Position numbers and translations under genes: made by a program. The notes under the pieces were generated by a model that ran no database searches, was not told where the DNA came from, and saw nothing but the letters and a program-made list of their open reading frames with translations. 5,552 bases of DNA from Candidatus Omnitrophota bacterium (GTDB lineage: Bacteria > Omnitrophota > Gorgyraeia > JAGLLT01), in NCBI GenBank assembly GCA_030630095.1, contig DAOVNW010000072.1, forward strand, positions 1-5,552, in the 5' to 3' direction. This document shows positions 1-5,552 of this stretch, one piece after another (position 1 is the first letter of the stretch; each line of letters begins with the position of its first letter).

Positions 1-732
1 CAACTGCTTAAAAAAGACGGCATTAAGATTTATACTAAGTCACGCCTTGAAATAAAACAAAAGGAAGAAAATCTGGTTAGGGTAAAGATCGCGGGCGCGG
101 ATAAAGAAGAAGAGGTGGGAATGGATCTGGTGCTGGTAGCGGCCGGCCGGCAACCCGCCATAAACATCGGGGAGCTTAAGAAAGCGGGCATTGAGATTGA
201 AGGCGGAGGGGTGAAGGTGGATGAAAATATGAAAACTACAGCCTCTCATATATACGCGGTGGGAGATATCACTCCTTACCCGATGTTTGCCCACGCCGCC
301 TATAAAGAGTCGGAGATCGCGGCTTTGAGTATATTGGGCAAGCCTTCAGCAAAAATTAACAGTTGTGAAATTCCGGCTGTAGTTTACTCCAACGTTGAGA
401 CGGCCAGAGTGGGATTAACAGAGGCGCGGGCCGCGGACGAGGGGTATGATTATAAAGTTAGCAAGCATTTCTTCAGGTCGAACGGACGGGCTGTGTTAAG
501 TAGTTATCCGGAGGGCTTTGTAAAGATAATTGCCGACGTCAAAACCCGGAGGTTTATCGGGGTTTCTATATTGGGCCATGAGGCTTCAGAATTAATACAT
601 CAATTTGCCCTTTGTATGTCTAATAATATTCCGGTTGATGAAGTCGGCAAGGCTGTTTATGCCCACCCGACTTTTTCTGAGATAGTTTGCGAGGCCTCAA
701 CGGGCGTCTTCGGACAGGCTCTTCACGGGTAG
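1..732 (+). CDS. lpd: Dihydrolipoyl dehydrogenase (E3) C-terminal part, cut by the window start
   Basis: The reading frame is open from base 1 to a TAG stop and gives 243 residues, about the C-terminal half of a family that usually runs to 450-480. The protein is a flavin-dependent pyridine nucleotide-disulfide oxidoreductase. Known members reoxidise the dihydrolipoyl groups of 2-oxoacid dehydrogenase or glycine cleavage complexes in the cytoplasm, passing electrons through FAD to NAD+. Visible in the fragment are the end of the NAD-binding domain with GRQP (residues 49-52), the FAD-contact motif YAVGDI (85-90), and the dimerisation domain with VGLTE. The catalytic His-Glu pair sits in HPTFSE (H222, E227) near the C-terminus, as expected for E3. 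The N-terminal FAD site and redox disulfide CxxxxC lie outside the window, so related enzymes such as mercuric reductase-like proteins are not fully excluded. The partner complex is unknown. The next gene follows after 21 bases. Confidence 0.88.
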   Translation, partial: QLLKKDGIKIYTKSRLEIKQKEENLVRVKIAGADKEEEVGMDLVLVAAGRQPAINIGELKKAGIEIEGGGVKVDENMKTTASHIYAVGDITPYPMFAHAAYKESEIAALSILGKPSAKINSCEIPAVVYSNVETARVGLTEARAADEGYDYKVSKHFFRSNGRAVLSSYPEGFVKIIADVKTRRFIGVSILGHEASELIHQFALCMSNNIPVDEVGKAVYAHPTFSEIVCEASTGVFGQALHG

Positions 733-736
733 CATA

Positions 737-746
737 GAAGTGAGAG
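737..746 (+). promoter_or_regulatory. Weak ribosome binding site for pncA
   Basis: The purine-rich stretch GAAGTGAGAG ends 7 bases before the ATG at 754. It resembles a Shine-Dalgarno only weakly. It is the only candidate in the 21-base gap after lpd, which has no room for a separate promoter. Confidence 0.4.
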
Positions 747-753
747 ATTAAAG

Positions 754-1338
754 ATGTCAAAAAAAGCGCTTTTGATAGTTGATGTGCAGAATGATTTTTG
801 TCCGGGCGGTAAACTGCCGGTTAAAGATTGCGATAGAATTATCAGTAATATAAATACCTCTATAGATAAGTTCAAAAAAGCAAACCTCCCTATTATCGCT
901 TCGCGCGATTGGCATCCGGCAGACTCAAGGCATTTTAAAGAGTTTGGCGGCGGCTGGCCGGTACACTGCGTCCGCAACAGTAAAGGAGCCGAATTTCATC
1001 CCCTGCTGAAAGTGCCGGATAATATCATCGTTATTTCAAAAGGCACCCGGATAGATGAGGACAGCTATTCGGCCTTTGAGGGGCGGGATGACAAAGGCCT
1101 GTCTTTATCAGAGGTTATTAAAAGGTTGAGAGTTAAGGAACTTTTTATTTGCGGCATGGCAACTGACTATTGTGTTAAGTTTTCAGCTCTTGATGCCGTA
1201 AAGGATGGCCTTGAGGTTTATTTGCTTCTTGACTGTATTGAGGCGGTTGATATAAATAAAGGTGACGGAGAAAAGGCGATAGAAGAGATGGCCGCGAGAG
1301 GTGTCAAAAAGATTAAGGTGGGAGAAGTTATTCTCTAA
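754..1338 (+). CDS. pncA: Nicotinamidase (cysteine hydrolase, isochorismatase fold)
   Basis: This 194-residue cytoplasmic enzyme is predicted to hydrolyse nicotinamide to nicotinate and ammonia, the entry step of NAD+ salvage through the Preiss-Handler route. The catalytic triad is visible: D10 in VDVQNDFCPGG, K96 in SKGT and C140 in ATDYCVKF. The metal site typical of true nicotinamidases is complete, with D52 and H54 in RDWHPADSRH, H60 in the same segment, and H71 in WPVHCV. These spacings closely follow characterised PncA proteins. The metal ligands and the ATDYCVKF segment argue against isochorismatase or other cysteine hydrolases of the same fold. Length is normal for the family (about 180-215), and the ATG lies just before the first beta strand. 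The gene sits 21 bases after lpd and 3 bases before polX, so it is probably co-transcribed with both. Its closeness to the NAD+-consuming ligA two genes downstream may be meaningful. Confidence 0.94.
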   Translation: MSKKALLIVDVQNDFCPGGKLPVKDCDRIISNINTSIDKFKKANLPIIASRDWHPADSRHFKEFGGGWPVHCVRNSKGAEFHPLLKVPDNIIVISKGTRIDEDSYSAFEGRDDKGLSLSEVIKRLRVKELFICGMATDYCVKFSALDAVKDGLEVYLLLDCIEAVDINKGDGEKAIEEMAARGVKKIKVGEVIL

Positions 1339-1341
1339 ATT

Positions 1342-3063
1342 ATGGAAAATACCGAAATAGCGCGAGTCTTTGATGAAATAGCCGATATGCTCGAAATATC
1401 CGGAGGTGATTCATATAAAATAAGGGCTTATAGGCGCGCGGCTTTAAATATCATGGAACTTGCTAAAGACTTAAAAGATGTCTATATGGGCGATGAAAAG
1501 AACCTGAGGGCAATACCCGGTGTGGGTGAGCACATTGCCAAAAAGATTGTGGAACTGCTTGAAACGGGAAGGGTTAAAAAACATCAGGAGCTGTTAAAGA
1601 AAATTTCTCCCCAGCTCCTTGAGCTTATGCGGGTATCGGGCATCGGCCCCAAGCACTTAAGGGCACTGCACGATAAATTAAAGGTTAACAACCTTGATGA
1701 TTTAGAGGAGGCCTGCCTGAGGCATAAGGTAAGGGACCTGGAAGGATTTGGCGAAAAGACGGAAGAGAAGATGTTGGTCGCGGTTGAAGAGTTCAGGCAC
1801 TTTGATAAAAGGATGAAGTTAGGGCCGGCGGAGCTATGCGCTCAGGCTATTATCCGCTATCTTAAGGAAGGCAAGGTTAAGATAGACAGGATGGAGGCTG
1901 GGGGCAGTTTAAGAAGAGGAAAAGAGACGATAGGCGATATTGATATTCTGGTTTCAACTGATAAGCCGGATGAGGTTACTGAGAGATTTATCTCTTATCC
2001 GGAAGCTGAAACGATTATTGCCAGCGGGCCAAGCAAGTCGAGCATCTTTACCAAATCAGGAGTTCAGATAGATTTGAGAGTGGTGCGGGATGACTCTTTT
2101 GGCTCTGCTCTGGTTTACTTTACCGGCTCAAAGGCCCACAATGTCCATATTCGCAAGATCGCCAAGTTTAAAGGCCTGAAAATAAATGAGTACGGGGTAT
2201 TTAAGGGAACTAAATCTATTGCCGGAAAAGAGGAGGAGGATATTTATCGCAGTATAGGCCTTCGCTATATACCGCCTGAAATAAGGGAAAATAGCGGTGA
2301 AATAGAGGCGTCGTTTTCAAATAAGCTGCCGGAGTTGATAGAGTTAAAGGACATAAAGGGAGATCTGCATTTGCATACCAAGGCCAGTGACGGCCGGCAC
2401 ACCATAACTCAAATGGCAATTTCGGCGCGCGAAAGAGGGCTGAAGTACATTGCTGTCACCGAGCATTCAAAGGCCGTTAAAATAGCCCACGGCCTCAATG
2501 AGAAGGAGTTGTTCAGGCACATAAAAAGGATTGAAGAGGCCGATAAGAAAATAGACGGCATCAGGATATTAAGGGGCGTTGAGGTTGATATTGGAAAGGA
2601 TGGCGTTCTTGACCTGGATGACAGTATCTTAAAGGAGATGGACGTGGTTATCGCGGCTGTCCATTTCAGGTTTGATTTAGACAGGGAGAAGATGACCTTG
2701 CGGCTGTTAAAGGCAATGGAAAATAAATATGTAAATATTCTGGCGCATCCGACAGGCAGGCTGATAGGAGAAAGAAAACCCTCGGACATTGACTTTGAAG
2801 TGATATTTGAAGAAGCCGCAAGTAGAAATGTGGCTATGGAACTCAACGCCCATTATGATAAACTGGACTTAAATGACATCCACTGCCGGCAGGCAAAGGA
2901 GTTTGGTGTAAAGGTGGTAATCTCGACTGATGCCCACTCTATTGACGGCCTTGACTATATGAAGTATGGAGTAACTACGGCCCGCCGCGGCTGGCTGGAA
3001 AAAAGAGATGTTTTAAATACTTTAGAGTGCGGTGAATTTTTAAAAAGCATTAAAAGAAGCTAA
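1342..3063 (+). CDS. polX: DNA polymerase X family protein with PHP nuclease domain
   Basis: This 573-residue protein has the usual length of bacterial PolX. Known members fill short DNA gaps and carry a metal-dependent 3'-5' exonuclease/end-processing activity, in base excision repair. An N-terminal Pol beta-like 8-kDa domain (about 1-80) holds a helix-hairpin-helix at IPGVG (58-62); a second follows at VSGIG (98-102). The palm domain has GGSLRRG (187-193), with catalytic D199 and D201 in GDID, and the third carboxylate D244 in VQIDLR. The nucleotide-binding YFTGSKAHN is at 259-267 and NEYG at 282-285. The C-terminal PHP domain (about 339-573) retains a full set of likely metal ligands: H343, H345, D350, H375, E414, H441, H469, D530 and H532. 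The usual D-H pair before the fourth ligand reads E374-H375. The ATG follows the pncA stop by 3 bases. The nearest GGAG (1321-1324) is too far for a good ribosome site, so translation is probably coupled to pncA. Confidence 0.96.
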   Translation: MENTEIARVFDEIADMLEISGGDSYKIRAYRRAALNIMELAKDLKDVYMGDEKNLRAIPGVGEHIAKKIVELLETGRVKKHQELLKKISPQLLELMRVSGIGPKHLRALHDKLKVNNLDDLEEACLRHKVRDLEGFGEKTEEKMLVAVEEFRHFDKRMKLGPAELCAQAIIRYLKEGKVKIDRMEAGGSLRRGKETIGDIDILVSTDKPDEVTERFISYPEAETIIASGPSKSSIFTKSGVQIDLRVVRDDSFGSALVYFTGSKAHNVHIRKIAKFKGLKINEYGVFKGTKSIAGKEEEDIYRSIGLRYIPPEIRENSGEIEASFSNKLPELIELKDIKGDLHLHTKASDGRHTITQMAISARERGLKYIAVTEHSKAVKIAHGLNEKELFRHIKRIEEADKKIDGIRILRGVEVDIGKDGVLDLDDSILKEMDVVIAAVHFRFDLDREKMTLRLLKAMENKYVNILAHPTGRLIGERKPSDIDFEVIFEEAASRNVAMELNAHYDKLDLNDIHCRQAKEFGVKVVISTDAHSIDGLDYMKYGVTTARRGWLEKRDVLNTLECGEFLKSIKRS

Positions 3064-3066
3064 TTC

Positions 3067-3074
3067 AAGGAGGG
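3067..3074 (+). promoter_or_regulatory. Strong Shine-Dalgarno that fixes the TTG start of ligA
   Basis: AAGGAGGG begins 3 bases after the polX stop. Its AGGAGG core ends 5 bases before the TTG at 3079, an ideal spacing. The polX TAA at 3061 is in frame upstream, and no other start codon lies between it and 3079. The SD and reading frame together therefore select the TTG. Confidence 0.9.
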
Positions 3075-3078
3075 AAGC

Positions 3079-5064
3079 TTGGCCAGCGAGAGCGTTAAAA
3101 AGAAAATTGAGGAGCTGAGGAGGCAGATAGAACGTCACAGCCGTCTCTACTATATTAAGGACCGGCCCGAGATATCTGATAGCAGGTATGATGAACTTTT
3201 TAGAGAGTTGAAGTCTCTGGAAGAGAAGTACCCTGAGTTGAAAGACGCCTCATCGCCTACTATGAGAGTGGGCGCCGTTCCGCGCGAGGGTTTTAGCAAG
3301 GTGAAGCATGCCGGCAGGATGCTCAGCCTGCAGGCGGTTCACACAAAAAAAGACGCTTTGGACTTTGACAGGAGATGCAGGGAGGTGCTCGGTGTTAATA
3401 AACTTGATTACGTTTGTGAGCCTAAGCTGGATGGTTTGTCCATTGAGCTTCATTATGAAAAGGGTGTTTTCGTTCAGGGGGCTACCAGAGGCGATGGAAC
3501 AACCGGAGAGGATATAACCGAGAATCTTAGAACGATAAGGAGTATTCCCCTCAAACTGCGTGATAACCGCCTTGATCATTTTATTGTCAGGGGTGAGGCA
3601 GTGATGCTGCTTAAAGACTTTCAGGAACTCAATAAAAAGCATACTAAAGAAAATAAACAGGCCTTTGCCAATCCCAGAAACGCCGCCGCCGGCTCATTAA
3701 GGCAGCTTGACCCTAAGATTGCCGCCGGGCGCAGGCTTACAGCTTTCATATACGAAGTTATTGAAAGTCCCGGCAGAAAGATAAAGACGCAGGAGGAATC
3801 CCTGAAGCTTTTAAAGGACTGCGGTTTTATGATTAACGCGGAAATCAGGCACTCTGACTCTATAGAAGAAGCTATTAAATATCATAGCGGCCTTGAGAAG
3901 GGACGGGATAAGCTGGATTATGAGATAGACGGTATAGTTATAAAGGTAAACAATATGGCTTATCACGATGTCCTGGGGGTTCGCAGTACTACTCCCCGCT
4001 GGGCAACGGCTTTTAAATTTGAACCCAGAAGAGAGACGACCGTTATAGAGGACATTGTAGTTCAGGTGGGGAGAATGGGTACCCTGACTCCCGTTGCCCT
4101 TTTGAGGCCGGTGGAAGTTGGCGGGGTTACTGTCAGCCGGGCTACTCTTCATAATATGGATGAAATTGAGAGAAAGGATATCAGGATTAAGGATAAGGTA
4201 AGGATTCAGAGAGCAGGTGATGTTATTCCTCAGGTGGTTAGCGTCAATAAAGAAGCGAGAGCGGGTAATGAGAAAAAGTTCCATATGCCTGAAAGATGCC
4301 CTGCCTGCGATTCTCCCGTAATACATGAAGACGTTTACTACTTTTGCGGCGGCGGCATTTCGTGTCCGGCTCGGATGAAGGAGTCTATTAAGCACTTTGC
4401 CTCGAAAAACGCGATGGATATCGAGGGTCTCTCTAATAAGACCATAGAGCTGTTTTTTGACAGGGGTTTAATCAAGGTAGTTCCCGATATCTACAAGCTT
4501 AAAAAAGAAGGCCTGTTGGAACTTCCAGGCTGGCAGGAGAAGTCAGCCCAAAAGCTGATTGACAGTATTGCCAAAAGTAAAAGCAGAACATTATCAAGGT
4601 TTATCTTCAGCCTGGGCATTCATCATGTCGGCAGGCATTTAGCGGAGGTGCTGGCGGCTAACTTCAAAGACGTAGATGAACTGAGGAAGGCAAAAAGGGA
4701 TGAACTAGAGGGGATAAAGGAGATTGGCCCCAAGGCGGCCGAAAGCGTTAGTGATTTTTTTGGCGGCGAAAAGAGCCTTAAGATAATAGAAGAGCTAAAA
4801 AAGAGCGGCCTTAAGATACATAATGAAGTTGTCCGGGGGAAGCTTAAAAATCTGACTTTTCTTTTCACAGGTACGCTTATATCATTCCCAAGGAACCAGG
4901 CGCGGGCAGAAGTGGAGGCGCGCGGGGGGGAGGTTAGTGCGACTTTCAGCGGTAAGGTTGATTATCTGGTGGCCGGAGAACTGCCCGGCTCAAAATTCAA
5001 GAAGGCAAAAGAGAAAGGTATCAGGATAATAAGCGAAGATGAATTTAAAAAAATGTTAAAATGA
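3079..5064 (+). CDS. ligA: NAD+-dependent DNA ligase
   Basis: This 661-residue protein is a full-length LigA (family about 650-700). It seals nicks in duplex DNA during replication and repair, using NAD+ as AMP donor and releasing NMN. Domain Ia (about 1-70) has YYIKDRPEISDSRYD, which binds the NMN side of NAD+. The adenylation domain has the nucleophile K116 in CEPKLDG, then TRGDGTTGED, RGE (E173), FANPRNAAAGSLRQLD, DGIVIKV (D284, K289) and AFKF (K313). The OB fold contains VGRMGTLTPVA (330-340), VSRATLHN and RAGDVIPQV. A zinc finger uses C407, C410, C423 and C429. Helix-hairpin-helix repeats span about 440-565, including LGIHHVG and IKEIGPKAA. A BRCT domain occupies about 588-661, with FTGTL and AGELPGSKF. 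The start is TTG, set by a strong Shine-Dalgarno 15 bases after polX. Minor departures from consensus are M333 where Thr is usual, GRMLSLQAV where PMLSLDNAF is usual, and CPAR where CPAQ is common. No catalytic residue is missing. Confidence 0.98.
   Translation: MASESVKKKIEELRRQIERHSRLYYIKDRPEISDSRYDELFRELKSLEEKYPELKDASSPTMRVGAVPREGFSKVKHAGRMLSLQAVHTKKDALDFDRRCREVLGVNKLDYVCEPKLDGLSIELHYEKGVFVQGATRGDGTTGEDITENLRTIRSIPLKLRDNRLDHFIVRGEAVMLLKDFQELNKKHTKENKQAFANPRNAAAGSLRQLDPKIAAGRRLTAFIYEVIESPGRKIKTQEESLKLLKDCGFMINAEIRHSDSIEEAIKYHSGLEKGRDKLDYEIDGIVIKVNNMAYHDVLGVRSTTPRWATAFKFEPRRETTVIEDIVVQVGRMGTLTPVALLRPVEVGGVTVSRATLHNMDEIERKDIRIKDKVRIQRAGDVIPQVVSVNKEARAGNEKKFHMPERCPACDSPVIHEDVYYFCGGGISCPARMKESIKHFASKNAMDIEGLSNKTIELFFDRGLIKVVPDIYKLKKEGLLELPGWQEKSAQKLIDSIAKSKSRTLSRFIFSLGIHHVGRHLAEVLAANFKDVDELRKAKRDELEGIKEIGPKAAESVSDFFGGEKSLKIIEELKKSGLKIHNEVVRGKLKNLTFLFTGTLISFPRNQARAEVEARGGEVSATFSGKVDYLVAGELPGSKFKKAKEKGIRIISEDEFKKMLK
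5061..5064 (+). promoter_or_regulatory. ATGA stop-start overlap coupling ligA to the next gene
   Basis: The ATG of the glycosyltransferase gene overlaps the TGA stop of ligA by the bases ATGA. The preceding 20 bases are A/T-rich without a Shine-Dalgarno. Re-initiation by ribosomes finishing ligA is therefore the likely mode of translation. This is inferred from layout only. Confidence 0.65.
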
Positions 5065-5552
5065 AACTAAAGAAAAAATATTTCATATTCCTCGCTCTCC
5101 TGATTATTCTTGGAGTTGTAATCTTAAGCAGGTGGGCCGGGTTCGCGAGGCCGCACTCCTTTACTCTGGATGAGACTCTTTATATACAGTTAGGTCTTCA
5201 GTTAGGCAGTGACCCCTCGAACTATTCAACTCAAACCGCTTATGAATACTGTACTAAAAACGGCCAGTCTCTGCCGGATTATCTCAATAAGCCGCTGTTT
5301 AAGCATCCCCCTTTGTTTCCATATTTAATATCATTGTCCAACCGTCTTTTTGGGCCGTCATATTTTTCAGCCTTTTTTGTTTCGATGGCCTCAGGGCTGG
5401 TAATTATTATTATGACTTATTGCGCCGGAGCCTTCCTGTTTAATAAATATACAGGGCTGCTGGCGGCGTTACTTGTGGCCATTGACCCCATACACTGGCT
5501 CTGTTCCGAAAAGATATGGATGGAGACGACTTATACGGCCTTTTTCTGGATA
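5061..5552 (+). CDS. GT-C membrane glycosyltransferase (GT39/ArnT/PMT-like), N-terminal part, cut by the window end
   Basis: The frame is open from the ATG to the window edge and gives the first 164 residues of an integral membrane protein. A basic start (MKLKKK) precedes a hydrophobic helix at about 7-23, acting as first membrane segment or signal anchor. The following loop carries the acidic pair D37-E38 in FTLDETLYIQLG and then KHPPLFPYL (81-89) and RLFGPS (95-100). This order, DE then HPPL then LFG, is the hallmark of the first extracytoplasmic loop of GT-C enzymes that use polyprenyl-phosphate sugars. More membrane segments follow at about 103-127 and 130-146, then a loop with SEKIWMETTY. 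Known relatives move mannose, aminoarabinose or other sugars onto protein, lipid A or cell-surface glycans; the substrate here cannot be told. Length would normally be 450-700, so most of it is missing. It overlaps ligA by four bases but has no evident DNA-repair role, and so is probably an operon passenger. Confidence 0.82.
   Translation, partial: MKLKKKYFIFLALLIILGVVILSRWAGFARPHSFTLDETLYIQLGLQLGSDPSNYSTQTAYEYCTKNGQSLPDYLNKPLFKHPPLFPYLISLSNRLFGPSYFSAFFVSMASGLVIIIMTYCAGAFLFNKYTGLLAALLVAIDPIHWLCSEKIWMETTYTAFFWI

Noticed and set aside
139..151. GGCCGGCC palindrome-rich stretch in lpd as a possible regulatory or recombination site
   Set aside because: It encodes the conserved AAGRQP segment of the NAD-binding domain and has no partner copy in the window.
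721..753. Possible terminator or promoter between lpd and pncA
   Set aside because: Only a 4-base stem (TCAC/GTGA) can be drawn and no T-run follows. The 21-base gap is too short for a convincing promoter.
754..1338. Isochorismatase or another cysteine hydrolase instead of nicotinamidase
   Set aside because: The complete D-H-H-H metal site and the ATDYCVKF cysteine motif are those of PncA. Isochorismatases lack this metal site.
3811..4395. A 194-codon open frame on the - strand opposite ligA, and shorter antisense frames opposite polX, pncA and lpd
   Set aside because: They lie wholly inside strongly supported genes, have no recognisable motifs or ribosome sites, and their translations look like reverse-complement shadows of coding sequence.
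4924..4930. G7 run in the BRCT region of ligA (also A7 runs at 759-765 and 3345-3351, and T7 at 4755-4761) as phase-variation tracts
   Set aside because: The runs are short, the frames are intact through all of them, and ligA is expected to be essential, so switching is unlikely.
5041..5064. A run of seven A just before the ligA stop as a possible -1 frameshift site into the glycosyltransferase gene, which lies in the -1 frame
   Set aside because: The base before the run is T, so the tandem Lys codons cannot re-pair fully after a -1 slip. No downstream hairpin is evident, and the ATGA overlap already explains translation of the next gene.

Overview
The window is a compact stretch of bacterial chromosome of moderate G+C with five genes on the + strand. 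The first and last are cut by the window edges. Gene content points to Bacteria: an NAD+-dependent ligase (LigA), a bacterial-type PolX carrying a PHP domain, a TTG start behind a strong Shine-Dalgarno, and the standard code (TAG, TAA, TAA and TGA all serve as stops, with no in-frame TGA inside genes). Mixed Arg codons rich in AGG/AGA and frequent ATA for Ile suggest an uncultivated or deep-branching lineage (Omnitrophota-like is a guess from style only). Phylum cannot be fixed from this sequence.

Layout: the 3' half of a dihydrolipoyl dehydrogenase-type flavoprotein (1-732); a nicotinamidase, pncA (754-1338); a full-length PolX with Pol beta-like and PHP nuclease domains (1342-3063); a full-length NAD+-dependent DNA ligase, ligA (3079-5064); and the 5' end of a GT-C membrane glycosyltransferase (5061-5552). 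Gaps are 21, 3 and 15 bases, followed by a 4-base ATGA overlap. There is no visible promoter or terminator between genes, so the five are most simply read as one transcription unit. No non-coding stretch exceeds 21 bases. I see no RNA gene, mobile element, CRISPR array or long repeat.

How the genes could work together: PolX can fill short gaps and process ends, and LigA seals the nick, so the pair looks like a base-excision/gap-repair cassette. LigA consumes NAD+, and PncA feeds the nicotinate branch of NAD+ salvage, so its position beside ligA may be functional. The link is indirect, because LigA releases NMN rather than nicotinamide. The flanking dehydrogenase and glycosyltransferase have no obvious role in repair.

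I found no clearly new system. The points most worth a second look are the pncA-polX-ligA grouping, the Pol beta-like lyase pocket residues in PolX, and the fact that the first four genes share one reading frame interrupted only by their own stop codons.
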